DNA of 64,000 bases from the NCBI GenBank assembly GCA_963691815.1, contig OY829648.1, positions 17,980,521-18,044,520 on the forward strand, in the 5' to 3' direction. A program made the position numbers and the translations under genes. A model generated the notes under the pieces. That model did not search any database and had not been told where the DNA came from. It worked only from the letters and a program-made list of their open reading frames with translations. Shown here one piece after another: positions 38,203 through 53,049 of the stretch; the first letter of the stretch is position 1, and every line of letters starts with the position of its first letter. Source of the DNA: Echiichthys vipera (taxonomy: Eukaryota; Chordata; Actinopteri; Perciformes; Trachinidae).

Positions 38203-38284
38203 TGTGTCTGTGTGTGAGAGAGAGAGAGTGTGTGTGTGTCTGTGTCTGTGTGTGAGAGAGAGAGATTGTGTGTGTGTGGGGGGG
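38115..38284. repeat. Compound (GT)n array with a duplicated 38-bp unit
   Basis: A long pure GT run, then two consecutive 38-bp units (38191-38228 and 38229-38266), each GT, a doubled TGTGTC, GT and a GA run, differing only in the last base; then GT and a G run. Confidence 0.97.
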
Positions 38285-39911
38285 AGCGTGCAGGCATCTG
38301 TGGGCCTCACTAATTAGAGAGTGCGGCTGGGACAAGCTCTTGTTTTTAAGATCCCATTTCAAAGCTAGAGACATAGAGGGCTTATTTTTGGGCCGGGAAC
38401 GTGTTGGTTTATCCACAAACCTTACTTGCTTGACGGCTGACATAACAAGTCGACAAGGATGCAGCAGAAGTGAATTGCAAGCTAGAACTGCGTTGTTAAA
38501 TGGTCATATTTAGACAAAGGCCGTGCTTTCATGTGTCGCTTTGTGAGTCTCTAAATGCTGACGGTTACAGATTTGGTGAGACGGTTGTGTGAGGCTTTAT
38601 TTGATGAAGTGATGATGGGGGGGTCACACATTTTCAAACTGAGCTCAACGTCACCCCCATGTGGAATGACAGTGAATTACCCAGACAGCTCATTAATACC
38701 ATCATGCATTCAGAAATTTGGGCTGTTTTAAAATCAGGTCAGCCGAGATGAGATTTGTATTTCAATGCAGCCTTCATATCGTGTTGAATGGATCGCACTG
38801 TATGTGTTTCTTTGTGTTGATACTTCAATATAGTTGCCCATCCATCTCTCCATCACCGTCTGTATGTGTGTAGATGTACATGCTTTACTCTTTGTATAAC
38901 CAACATACCTACAGCACTATCACCCTCCTTTGTTTCTTTTGACATCAAAGCCAGTCTTTCATGTTGCTGCTCATCCCTTGTGTAGCACAAAGGGATAATT
39001 ACATCGGATGTCTGTACATTCATAAAGTAAAACCCCCAAAGCAAACAGTTTCATCTCACCTCTTTATCCAACAAATTACAGTATGGATGGAACAACCCAT
39101 CATTTACATTTATATTCTGATGGTGACATACAGTACCCTGATTTTAGACAATTACCTGAACATCCTGGCACAGTTCCTGGAAACATCTTTCATAACCATA
39201 CAATTGTGAGTTTAATTGTTTTATAATCAAACGGGAATCAATTGAGGTTCAAGGCATAAAACCCCTGCTGACCCCTTCTTACCCACTCCAAGATAAAGCA
39301 TTAAAAAGATTACAATTTAGCATCTTAGGGAGATAGGCCCATGCATTGACCAAAAGAAGTGGTGAGCTCAACTTAACTCAGTCATTGGCATGAAATGCAT
39401 GCAGACACAAAAACCATAGGAAAGGGAAATTAAGTCATCAGCAATTACATGTAAATATACAGTACAATACTTTTAATATGCAAAGCAGCAGAGAAAGCAG
39501 ACATATTTCAGCTCGAGGTTTTCCTCAGTGTTACTCAGCACCCATGCATTGAGTCTGTTTCTCTTGTTTCAATAGAAAAATCCCCCCAGGGGTGATGTGT
39601 TAACGACGAAAGCAGTCGGATGGCCTCTGACTGTAAGGGCGTTTCCTTTGGTCTAGTGAATGTTATTACAGAGGAAGATGCTGTCCTCTAGTGACAAATT
39701 TGATCATAGCAGCTTACCTCTCAGACAAGGTCTTCAGTCCAATGAACATAAATCCAGTTTTGGAAAATTTTGCAGTCTGACAAGAAACAAGACTGTTTTG
39801 CAGGAAAAGGTCATAAGATGACTCATAACTTTGATAGTAAGACCCACTGTTATTTTCATAGAAGCAAGATGTCAGAGGGGTCATCATTTTTTTTATTTTA
39901 CTAGAGTTGTA
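38285..39911. other. Gene-free interval
   Basis: No gene recognised. Confidence 0.55.
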
Positions 39912-39967
39912 TTCAAATCAAATCAAATCGAATCAAATCAAATCAAATCAAATCAAATTAAATCAAA

Positions 39968-39998
<31 letters not shown>

Positions 39999-40130
39999 TG
40001 GCACTCTTCATACGATTTACTATTTAATATTTAGCAGTAGGGGTCTCATACCTAATATGAGATCCAACATCCTCTATCTGACAAAAAAATCACAGCTTCT
40101 TTCCTAAAGCACCTAGTAGCAGAACAAGCT
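39912..40130 (-). mobile_element. Pentanucleotide tail and 3' end of a retroposon
   Basis: (AATCA)n at 39912-39986 leads into ATCTTTATTTATATGGCACT. Read on the minus strand this is the familiar fish retroposon 3' end AGTGC...ATATAAATAAAGATTGATTTG with a (TGATT)n tail. The body is not recognisable beyond about 40130, so the copy is short or badly decayed. Confidence 0.6.
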
Positions 40131-40170
40131 CATTAAGTTTTTGAAATTTTAAAGACCAAAGAAAAAAAAA

Positions 40171-40205
40171 GTGTTTTAATGATCCCTTTGGGAAATTTGA
40201 GCGGC
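40171..40205 (-). mobile_element. Short LINE-type 3' tail
   Basis: GTGTTTTAATGATCCCTTTG then GGAAATTTGAG; its complement resembles the AATTTCCC...GGGATCAATAAA 3' end of fish L2-like elements. Confidence 0.42.
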
Positions 40206-41457
40206 CAAATAAGTTAGTTAATTATAGGGCTTACATATGGAAGAAAGAGGGGGGCTATAAACATTTATCACGTCCATCCAGTCCTTCCAATTACTATGTT
40301 ACAAACCATACTAAAAACATATAATTTATCGAACATTCTTAATTTGATTTCTGAGTAGCAATCTACAGTACCTGCTAGCAAGATGAATTAGCATTTTGAA
40401 GTCAAGAAAAACAGGGAAATTGAGATGATGCATTCTTTTAGTTTTTTTTTACAAAGGGTAAAGCACATAAAAGGAAAACAAGAAAGTGTAAACATGTTGT
40501 TTTGGAGGGAAAATATACTTACTTCCTTGACTTAAAAAAAAAAATTAAAGTACAACACAGAGTGCCTTGAGTAGCCTACTATCTTTTAGTAAAATTTACA
40601 TTAACATTACAACATAATTACCATGATAATTATCTCTTAAATTTGAATAGGTGGTTTAAAAAGGTTTAAATTCTTATTCCTGGGAAGTGTGTTATACCAT
40701 ATGTATGCTTTCAGTATTGGTCAGGGCTTTATTCTGAATCACAACTTGAAAACAATTTGATAATAGACAGAAGGGTCAGCGAATATATTAGTTATCATGA
40801 ATTCTAATTTAAAGTCATCTGTATTGAATCATACATTAAAAAAATAATGTAAAAAACGATTTAGCAGGTGGGGGATCTCTAAATCCTGAGGGAAGGGGAA
40901 ACATGTTGTGGGGTGATGGGGGGTAACACAATTCAACAACTAAATGGTAATTCTACCAACAAAACTAACTCTGTTTTCAAACTTAAACCTTTAAAGTTTC
41001 TTCAAATTATGGTTGCTGTGTTAACTGCATGCCAAATTGATCAGATTACACAAGCCCAAGTTGCCTCTGCCAAGTGGCCACATCACTTACAGCAAACTTC
41101 ATGAAGAACAATCGTTCTTAACCAAGCCTGTTAGTAACTGGTAAGTTACAAACAATGTAATCTTCCCCTCAGCTGTTCAACTGGCTTCAGCAGTTAGATA
41201 ACATAGACTCAACTTGCAGTTGATAATAATAAGAAGAATAAGGACACATAGGGTAAGTGGACAGTGAATTTATTTATATAAGTATGTAAATGTATGCTTT
41301 TGTGTGTAGGGCTCCCTCTATTTTTGCAGAGGGCTGGCGGAGGAAAAAAAGGAGGGGGGAGCTTTGGGGAGCATTGTTGGAGTGTCTGTGTGAAAGTATG
41401 AGTATTTGAGTCCTTATGCTTATATGTTTTGTATTATGCTTAATATTTACTTTTATT
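40206..41457. other. Gene-free interval
   Basis: AT-rich; no recognisable gene. Donor-like GTAAGT sites near 41141 and 41251 have no acceptor partner. Confidence 0.55.
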
Positions 41458-41548
41458 TTGTTTGTATTGTTTGTCATTATTTGTAAGGACCCTCTTGAAA
41501 ATGTGATGGTACATCTCAAGGGGCTATCCTTGTAATAAAGAATCTAAA
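41458..41548 (+). mobile_element. Fish LINE 3' end
   Basis: GTAAGGACCCTCTTGAAAAT, GTGATGGTACATCTCAAGGG and GCTATCCTTGTAATAAAG follow the order of a common fish LINE 3' end (GAGAT...ATCTCAA-GGG-...-AATAAAG), with the short inverted repeat partly retained. Confidence 0.6.
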
Positions 41549-42186
41549 TTAACCACAGACACTTGCCTTGATCATGCACTCACGGTGGTGCATTGCCGAA
41601 TGAAACACTGATGTATGAAACTGCCAGTCAGATTCATTTACTTACTATTCATCATTTCGGCCCACTTTAAACCCTGTATATGGTCTTAATGAAAAGACTA
41701 TGCACTGCCTATACATAGAGGTGCACATTTCCCAGAATCCCATATCTACAAATATTAGAGACTCACCAAGTGTCACCAATCAAAGATTGCTTTTTATACT
41801 GATTCTATTTATTTTCTCACACTGATGATTTTTATGTATTTTGCTGTTTTATGTAGTTGCTGTTCTTCGGCTGTTTTTTGTCTACCTGCCCATACGTAAA
41901 TTAGCTGCTAGCTAACTGTGGTGCAATGACTTTTAATTGTGTGATGTCCCTGCACAAAAAAATTATATAAAGCCTAGATTTATGGTTTACCTAATTTTGT
42001 CTTAGTAATTGCATAGGTCTATTGCGAGCAAAATGATACTTCTTGAAAAGCCCAAACTCGTATTTGCAATGCATCAAATAAGCCCTTTGCTCCATTAGGG
42101 AGCATAGGCCACTGGCAAATGTCCTCCACCTCACTCTATTGTTGTTGGTTCTTGCGAGATTTCTCTGCAGGTATTGAAAAATATAA
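41549..42186. other. Gene-free interval
   Basis: Nothing recognised. Confidence 0.55.
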
Positions 42187-42187
42187 T

Positions 42188-42241
<54 letters not shown>
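42187..42241. repeat. (AAT)n microsatellite
   Basis: About 18 AAT units, giving spurious poly-Asn, poly-Ile and poly-Leu/Tyr frames. Confidence 0.98.
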
Positions 42242-42242
<1 letters not shown>

Positions 42243-42509
42243 TATTTGAATTTTCACAGATATTACTATTTATATTACCGCTTACATTTATTCCTGGTGA
42301 AAAGTCATTGTACAGATGTATTTTTTTTAAGTACCCAACTGGCACATAGACTTGATTAGACACGCAGACACAGACATATAACATAGACAGAGGGAATTAT
42401 TTGTCCTGTCGTCAGTGATAAACAGGAGAGGTCAGCTGGGAGCCTCTCAGGGCAGGGTCAGGTCTCAGGCTTGATCTGTATCTGTCAGTACTGAGGTGTA
42501 TGGTTGAGG

Positions 42510-42670
42510 TTTGGCTTCCTCATTGTTAGCAATAAAAGCACACTATAAAACCTACATTGTAAAGGTAATGGTTTGATTCCAATAGCAATCACATGTCTTG
42601 TCACAGTATCCTTGAGCAAGGCACTGAACCCCTACCTACTCATCCTTAGGAATCAGTCAGTCAACGATGT
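42510..42670 (+). mobile_element. tRNA-derived SINE, degenerate
   Basis: A weak A-box region, then AATGGTTTGATTCCAA as B box, then TATCCTTGAGCAAGGCACTG followed by AACCC. This order (pol III B box, then a CCTTGAGCAAGGCACT-type body) is typical of fish tRNA SINEs. Tail and target duplication are not clear. Confidence 0.55.
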
Positions 42671-43924
42671 GCCGCAAAGGCAAAATGGCATAGACCAATG
42701 CACAGCTACAACAAAATAGATATACCCCACTTTGGCTGTAGTATCTCTCCCTCCCACTCACCAGCCACCAGCCAGCTGTTGTCTTTGATAGGTGGGGGTG
42801 GGAGGAGAGACAGATGAGAGCCAGGGCACGCCACGCCACTTCACCTTCCCTCTCCTTCAGCCTGACAGGACCTGAATTACAGTAAATGATAGCCCTCCTC
42901 GGCCACAAAGCGATTTGACCTGCCACCATCTCTCTCTCTGCTCCCCCTCCCACCCCAACCTAACTAATGGGTCCCCAATGGGTGGCCAAGCTCTCTTAGG
43001 ACCCGACTGGCAGAGAGAGACAGTCTCTTCGGTGAAAAGAGGGATGGAGGTGAGAGGATTGAGAAGGAGGCCAGGGGATGAGTTGCAGGGTCGAGGAGAG
43101 CTGAAGCTGTCTGCAGCAAGCATACAGATATCAGCTGCACCGAAGAGCCACAGATATAGTAGCAGGGGATTTTTTTAGGGTAGACAGGGAACACAGTAAC
43201 TTCACATCAACAATTCTAGCTTATAAGAAAAGAAAAACTATTCTACAGAGTAATAAACCTATATAATAGGAATATGATTCATATTTAAAATATGTTTTGC
43301 TTATATTGGAAGAGTTTGGTAAAGATTACAATTGAACCTTAACAGCAAATGTAAATATGATACTTGGAAAAAAATAGTCATAATACAGGAAGATTGGGAT
43401 GAGCAACTGCTGACATGTTGATGTTTTTATGAGCTCCTTGATATTTTTTTTTTCAAATCAGACCTTCATTTATGTTTTGTATCACCTCATGACCTGTCAT
43501 TTTTATTACTGCACATCTACATTTAATCACAGCGCAAATAAAAATGGTAGGATTTGATGAAAGAGATGAGGTGATGAGTGTAAAAAGGAAGACGGTCCAG
43601 TGAGAGGCTGACCTGCCAGCGACCCGCAACACAGGGTCAACTGTGTCAGTTCTCTAATTTGTTGTCATTTGTGTGTGTATCTGTGTGCCGTGTTCCTGTG
43701 TTAGTGTGTTAGCCTGATTAAATATTACTTTTTATTAACAGCTAATGTTTTGTAGTGATCAAATATCTACATTTGACCATTTGTGTTTCTCAGTGTATTA
43801 TGCGTCCTGAAAATCTACAATCTGCAAAAATATATATACATATTATATGTAGCCAGCAGATACCGTGTGGAAACATGCCGAAGCATAACATTTCATGATG
43901 ATGATTATTTCTTGCAAACGCATG
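42671..43924. other. Gene-free interval
   Basis: No gene recognised; 42730-43130 is pyrimidine- and purine-rich with CTCTC and GAGAG clusters. Confidence 0.5.
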
Positions 43925-44001
43925 TCATCTCATCTCATCTTCAACCACTTATCCGGGGTCGGGTCGCGGGGGCAGCAGCTCTAGCAGGGGACCCCAAACT
44001 T
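43925..44001 (-). mobile_element. Truncated retroposon 3' end
   Basis: CATCTCATCTCATCTTCAAC, then TTATCCGGGGTCGGGTCGCG and GGGGGCAGCAGCTCTAG: a widespread fish repeat end with a (GATGA)n-like tail when read on the minus strand. Only about 77 bp is present. Confidence 0.6.
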
Positions 44002-44202
44002 CACACTTCAACACACACAACGCAAAATAATTTCTCTAAATATATAAAATAATATCCAGGGTAGGAAAATGGAATGCAGTCAGAGTTTGTATCAGCAAAA
44101 AAAAATGATTCTGACAGCTGGAAGAAAGAACACCATATATGCAAAACATTTGAGGCTCTGCCTCGGATTTCACAATATGCAACGGATATCAATAGCGACT
44201 TT

Positions 44203-44536
44203 CCATCCATCCATCTTCAACCGCTTGTAGGGTCGTGGGGGGGGGGGTATCTGGAGCCGATCCCAACTAACATCGGGCGTGAGGCGGGGTACACCCTGGA
44301 AAGGACGCCAAATAACCAAACTCAAACTCACATTCACACCTACAGGCAATTTAGAGTCATCAATTAACCTAACACTTGCACGTCTTTGGACTGTGGGAGG
44401 AAGCCGGAGAACCCGGAGAGAACCCACGCAGACACGGGGAGAACATGCAAACTCCACACAGAAGGGCCCCAGCCGGGATTCGAACCAGTAACCTTCTTGC
44501 TGTGACAGTGCTAACCACCACACCACCGTGTCGCCC
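44203..44536 (-). mobile_element. SINE-like retroposon, minus strand
   Basis: Second copy of the element at 13982-14344, inverted: head at 44536 (GGGCGACACGGTGGTGTGG on the minus strand), B-box-like GGTTCGAATCCCGG, the GTTCTCCCCGTGTCTGCGTG phrase, and a (GGAT)n tail at the left. It is flanked by a perfect 14-bp direct repeat TCAATAGCGACTTT (44189-44202 and 44537-44550). The longer, intact duplication and fewer changes suggest a younger insertion than the plus-strand copy. An 11-G run at 44238-44248 is unique to this copy. Confidence 0.93.
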
Positions 44537-44705
44537 TCAATAGCGACTTTGCATGTTTATATTTCTGTCATTTAGGCCTTAAACTCCTTAAAGTTGAACT
44601 CAATTAGAATTTAGATGTGTTGTTTCTAGCTGCCTCAAGATGTAACTGCAGGCGAGTCTGTTCTGCCGGGACTTCCGATTACAAGTGAACGCAGCATAAC
44701 TGTTA

Positions 44706-45240
44706 GGGCACACTCACACTGTTTATCCGTACCGTGCCCCGTGCTTTAGGGTACTTGTCCCCCCCTCCCTCTCCCCCTGCGGCCCAGTCCCGTTTGTACT
44801 CACACTACCTGGGCCTCAGAGCGAATGCTTCTTGCCTGCCTATACGTCATCACGTCGTAACACGTCACACGCATTGATTGACGTCATCGCGATGCGTCGC
44901 TTTGTTTACAAAAGCGCGCCGTCTTTTGGCCACATAATGGAAAGCAGCGCAGAAAACATGGTAACATTTTTGGCTTTGTGATTTTTCTGACCAAATATGC
45001 AGTAAACACTTCACCTCCGCATCACACCAACGTGAACCTTTCACCACCATTGTTTTAAATGTCTGCGCATGGTCCATCCTTCTTTTTTCTATGTCCGAAC
45101 AGGTGCACATAAAATGACGTCAGAACCACTGTAGGCCTCGTGCTCGTACACGTGCGCACGCTCATGCTCGTAAATGTGCAAACTTGCTTTACAAAAGCCC
45201 ACCTCTCCCAAACGGGCTGTGTTCAAACGAACTAGACTTT
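44706..45240 (-). mobile_element. Harbinger-like element, one end missing
   Basis: Starts GGGCACACTCACACTG after a TTA (44703-44705), then ATCCGTACCGTGCC, matching the end of the element at 32788. Its right part (AAAGCCCACCTC at 45194, GTTCAAACGAACTAGA at 45221) is the complement of the interior of that element, so it belongs to the same family in opposite orientation. I could not find the second terminal repeat; it is deleted or diverged. It is longer than the 351-bp MITE because it still carries a coding fragment. Confidence 0.65.
44865..45110 (-). pseudogene. Myb/SANT-like fragment of a Harbinger element
   Basis: An 81-codon frame contains GSRWCDAEVKCLLHIWSEKS. Harbinger-type transposons usually carry, beside the transposase, a second protein with a Myb/SANT-like trihelix whose first helix has the pattern W-[ST]-D-x-E-[VT]-x-x-L-[IL]-x-[IL]-W. 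That pattern is visible here; the downstream helices are not, and the frame continues with unrelated residues. Role in the family: DNA binding and nuclear import of the transposase. Here it is a decayed fragment. Confidence 0.42.
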
Positions 45241-46633
45241 ACTAACTAACAGCGTCACTAACATCCCTATTTCTAGGGAGGGAATGTCGCCACGGAGATA
45301 TATATTTGAATACTCAGCAAAAAGGCAAGGAGAAGTGCTTTCATTAGTGGGTCACTCTTTGATAGATAGGAACTTAAAACACAATTAAATACATATAAAT
45401 CTTTAAATCGTACAACTTTAAATGTTGTGGTTATACTTGCAGGATACTGACATGACATGCAGGCCAATTTTCCAGAGGCAATGACAATATTAGTTCTCTA
45501 AGCCCAGTGTTTGCCTGTGCCACAGGGTCTATATACAAGCTTTTAGCAGGTCGGGAGAAGATCTACCTGAAGTTTCAGCAGGCATTATTTGTGGCTATCC
45601 AGCTTGTCATCTTTTGTAGCTCAAGTAAATAACCCTGTCTCCCAGTTGGTTTACCCTGGTAGCCAGAAGGTTAACCGGATGCATCAACAAAACATTGGAC
45701 TTCAACGCGGGGAAGCCTACTGTTCATTTCCTGTTGCAAGTCGACTGTAGCATAGTTTTGTTCAAAACATGATTATGATTGTTCCCTACACTTACTGTGG
45801 TTGTTATTGTAACCATGACACTGAAGGTCCCTTAATCTAAGTAATCTACAAAGTAGTCATTCTAACCAGGATGTTTGCCTAAATCTAACCAAGTAATTCT
45901 TTTTGTACCTCAACCTGACCAAACATATTTCTACAGTGACTTGAAATGGTTTGTGAAGGCACTGACAAACAATGTCATCCTGCCAATAGGGGTGTTAGAT
46001 CAGAAAATGCTTCTTTGTATGACTCTAGCGGGCATGGACAAACAACTGTACTGTAATTACCTGAAATTCTAACTTCAGTAACAAAATCCAAATAGAAATA
46101 GTCCAAGAACAGCAGTGTTCTGAAAGCTACTGATTAACTTTTCTTCTTTGAACTTCATGGAAAGGAAGAAGGATTGATCTAGGAGAGAAGAAGAAAATAA
46201 GAATGAACTCAGATCAAAGTGTGTGCGTGATGGGGGTGGGGGGGTGGGTATGGTAAGTCAGTTGGGATGACACATGCCCTTCACTAATAGCACAAACTGC
46301 ACCGCTAAGTCCCAAATGTGATCAAATAAATAGAAGGGCTCAGCTGACTGACTCCCCTCTGAGGATTATACTTGGGGAAGAGTTCCTTTTGTTGGCTGTG
46401 GGATCCTGGGAAATACGGAGGAGACGCCACTTTGAAATTTAAGGCAGATAAGTTCACTAAAGTAAAGGTCATGCTGTAGGAAAAGGAGCATTTTAAAATG
46501 GGAGAATTATGGCTTTTTTGCATCAAAGGATTAGTTTTATATGGAAGGTCATCATGTCCGTTCCATCTGCCGTGCATCTAAAAACACCATCAGGGGTATG
46601 TCCCGCTGTATTGTAGCTGTGCTACTTTTGTAT
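45241..46633. other. Gene-free interval
   Basis: No gene; contains the decayed repeat at 45720-45930. Confidence 0.5.
45720..45930. repeat. Dispersed repeat related to 17150-17330
   Basis: See 17150-17330 for the shared motifs (AACCATGACACTGAAGGTCC, GCCTAAATCTAACC); continues with TACCTCAACCTGACC. Confidence 0.4.
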
Positions 46634-46672
46634 GGTGTGTGTGTGTGTGTGTGTGTGTTTGTGTGTGTGTGT
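46634..46672. repeat. (GT)n microsatellite
   Basis: About 39 bp of GT with one TTT interruption. Confidence 0.95.
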
Positions 46673-48422
46673 TATAGTCACTAAAAAGAATAGACAAAGA
46701 GTTGTCTACATTTGAGACAATGCTACATAAATTAAATTAAGACCTTCTTTTGGATAAACTTTTTAAAAACAATGTTGCTGTACAATACTAGATCAACTCT
46801 GTTCAGTTCTACAAGAAACTAAATACTTGTGGTCTATATTTAGGAAACTGTTTCACGTCATCGAAATACAAGAAGGTCTTCATGTGATTTTTTGCAGAAT
46901 TTAAATGGTGTGGCATGCTGCTCAAACTTGCACATCTTTTATCTTTCCACACAAACCTTTGACATGAAATGAAAGTCTACTTTACAAATATACGCCTGCA
47001 TGAAATAAATTCCTGAAAAGGAAATTTAGATCCCTTAGATACTCTTTAAAGCTTTAAAGACATATTTAAAAAACAGTTTTCTCTCTCTGCAGTCGGACCT
47101 CAATCACATTAACATGAAAAGCTTCTTTGTGAAGAAAACATTTGTTGCCTTGAACATGTACTGTATGTTAGTGTGTGCATGTGTGTGAATTTTCAAAAGG
47201 AATAAAAGCGGCAAGAGTACAGTATGTAGTCTATGTTCTCTGTCTGTCATTAGAGGGCAGTATTGTGTTGGTAAAGGACAGATAGGTTATCAGTCTCCCT
47301 AACATCAGTTTCTGTGTGTCTCGTGATTTTGTCATTATATTTTCACTATATCTTTATCATATACATGTTTCATGAATAAGAAAAAAAATCTACCTAACTA
47401 AATTAAACTATTACAAAAGCAATACAATATATTTCTTCTTTTATTTCTGTAATGTCATAATCAGTGTTCTATGGTTCTATAGTTCTAATAACCAGTACAT
47501 CAACTGCCACAACATCAGAGAATGGCTTTGACTGTGTCTCAGTGTCTCACAGCTATAAATTGAATGAATTTTGTACAGTAAGTCTCTTAGATTTTTCAAC
47601 ACAATATCTATATTAAAGATGTGTTTTTGATCATAACAAACAGTTGTGACAGTAAGTTGCCATGAACCACCTCCCTGTTTGTCTTATTTTGTAACAAACA
47701 GTTTTACAAGGTAGTCTTTACAAGGTTGTTACTATGTACATAATGAGACTGTTAACATACTCTTCACTGTACTGAGATGTTTATTAAGTGTCAGGGACTC
47801 CTGAAGGGACCTACAATTTAAATGTGCTTATATACAATTATGTTGTTTTTGGCTATTGTAATGGGTTTGTCTCCTTTACTGCAGGCCAGTAGCCTTAAAA
47901 AATGTTGGTTTTAGTATACAAACAAACTTTTTCCCCAGACTTTTTTAGATAATTGTTTTGTGACAAAAAGACATTTCAGAGTGCAAATGCAGTTTATGCT
48001 GTTTCTGTCCTGCACATACCATAAATCACCTGTGAATCAAACAGTTTTGAGAGTACTGAAACCTATTTCTCTGGGAAGTTTGTTTAGGTTTTTTTGGAAT
48101 CCATGCTGCCTATCAACTACTGTACCTACTAAACATTTGTTCCAGTGCCTAAGCATTAAAGGTATTGCTTCCAAAACACCTGAGGATTTGTCATTCAAAA
48201 GAGTGATCAGATCAGAGTGTTTACAGTAAAGCAGAGCATGTCAAAGCGTTCATGAACTGATTGAATCACAGTTACAATATCTAAACAGCCAGAGCAGTAA
48301 TTCAATCAAATAAAAAAGACTTTTCTCTGAAAATCGTTGTAATAGCTGACCCGTGCATTGTCGCTGCTGCCTAGATGTGTAGAACAGGTGTTTTACTTTT
48401 TCTTTTCTTTTTTTTTTTACAG
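46673..48422. other. Gene-free interval
   Basis: No gene established. TTTTCTCTCTCTGCAG ending at 47092 is a good acceptor-like site followed by 31 open codons, but with no strong donor. Confidence 0.45.
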
Positions 48423-48453
48423 ATGACAGGGGAGACACAGTGCCTGGAAACCA
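48423..48453 (+). other. Candidate 31-bp microexon
   Basis: A long pyrimidine tract ending in TTTTTTTTTTTTACAG (48407-48422) is followed 31 bp later by GTAAGTGA (from 48454), a near-consensus splice donor. The intervening bases are open in two of three phases (MTGETQCLET in one, DRGDTVPGN in another); the third has an immediate TGA. The length is not a multiple of three, so inclusion would shift a frame. No family resemblance and no flanking exons were recognised, so it may be a chance pairing or a decoy site. Confidence 0.22.
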
Positions 48454-48536
48454 GTAAGTGAAGTCCCCAAAGCCCACAGAGCCTGGGAGTGGACCTGAAG
48501 CCATATATCTGCCCCTGTTCACACAGCCCCCCTGCT

Positions 48537-51131
<2,595 letters not shown>

Positions 51132-51210
<79 letters not shown>
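51132..51210. repeat. (GT)n microsatellite, about 79 bp
   Basis: Pure GT repeat. Confidence 0.98.
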
Positions 51211-51211
<1 letters not shown>

Positions 51212-52375
51212 TCAGTTACAGTTGTTCATGTGCTCAATGACTTAACTTCCCTTTCAGTTGTGCGGACATGGACACATGGTGTGAACGAGTTGATCAAATG
51301 CTACATCTGTGTATATATACACGTAGACACACAAGCACACAAGTATATATTCGTGTTCAACATATTCAGACACATTGTATACTCCACAATTGCAAACACA
51401 CCATCACAGATTTAATTAAATTAGCTTCTTCACCAAATCCTCCCTATTTAGTCTGCTGCACAGTTACAAGGCCACTTTCACACTTAACTAAACAAAATTC
51501 CTCACTGCATCACTTAGATGTCTATAAACTGGAGGTTGGAATTACTTTAAGTTTAATTAGTTCAGAATGTGGATTTCCTTCTGAAACACTATCATAAATA
51601 GGTGCTAATGTCTCAATCCATAATGGAAGAACAGAATATGAAGCTCTTGCTCATTATGTGAACAGAGGCTTCTTTTTACAATTGGGATTGATTGACCTGA
51701 ATCCAACTAAAACCTGGTTTTGAGCTGTACTGGAAGGAAGAAGTTTGTGTGTGTCTTTCTGATAACTGAAGGGTTTGACATGCTGTAGATAACAAATTAT
51801 TATTTTGTATGTTTTCAATCCAAATTGGTAACAGATAGATTCAATTTTGCTCAGGTAAATAAACCTTTTAAATAGTCAGAAAACATCACTAACAGATTTT
51901 AAAATGTTCTGGCATTTGCCCCCATACAAAGAGACAACAAAAGGTGACAGTTCATGCACCAAAACCACTTGGTTGAGATTAAAAAAAAGCTTGTGCTTTG
52001 GCATAGTACTTTTGGGACACCAACGTCGGACCACTGGGGGAAATCCTGTGTCTTGGGCCCCATCCACCACCTCAACTCTCCTGTCACCTGACTTCTTTCT
52101 TTGCTCCATATGTAATTTCTACAATAATAAATATGTGTATTACATATGAATTAGAGTACATTACTTTTCATAGGTATGTGAACGAAGAGTGAATGAAGAC
52201 AGCCTGGAGAGAAAGCAGTGGTATGTTTTGAACTTCAGTTTTGGTGGGCCAAATGTAAGCTTCTATACATTTGTTGGCATTAGCCTTAATGCCCTTTTGA
52301 TCATTTTATCAGATCAAACCTTGTGCACCAACTAACGTCAACGATCTCGTTATCTAAATATCTACCTTTCTCTCA
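51211..52375. other. Gene-free interval
   Basis: Nothing recognised; the last 150 bp may already belong to the LINE relic that follows. Confidence 0.5.
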
Positions 52376-53049
52376 AACCCCATCCCATCTAGGTTACTCA
52401 AAGAAGTTTTACCCCTAGTTACTCCTTTACTAGATATGATAAATATGTCTGCATTAACAGGCTATGTACCACACCCTTTAAAACTCTTTTTAATAACCCT
52501 ACTGTTGATCTAGAGATTTTAGCCAAATGGACATAGAGCTTACCTTCCCTGTCTCTCTCAGATCCCTAGAAAGTATTCTGCAATCACTTATGTGAGTTTC
52601 TTCTTTAAAATAGTTTATTTTAAGATTGTCAAACAGGAGTGCATGATAGTACAGATATGGTGTTGGTGTAAAGCAATAACCTTGTAATTGCTTCAGACAG
52701 AGAACATTTTAGATCATAGAGCTGATTTTTACACTATTGCATCCTATAACAGAGACTGGAACATTTAATTGGCATTAACATAACCATACTAGTCGTATTT
52801 ATCAGATCACTCTCAGTTTGCACATGTTAATAACAAATCCTCCACGCACGCCAAAGTAAGTCACAGAGGTCCAAAAGGTTCTGTACTTGGTTCAGTTCTA
52901 TCGACCTAATATATGCTATCTTTAGGCAATATTATTAAGAAACACTCCATAAACTTTCAATGTTATGCGGATGATATCCAATTATATTTATCAATCAAGC
53001 CAAAAGAAAATAATCAGTTGGCTGACATCAGCATTAATTAAGGCCATTA

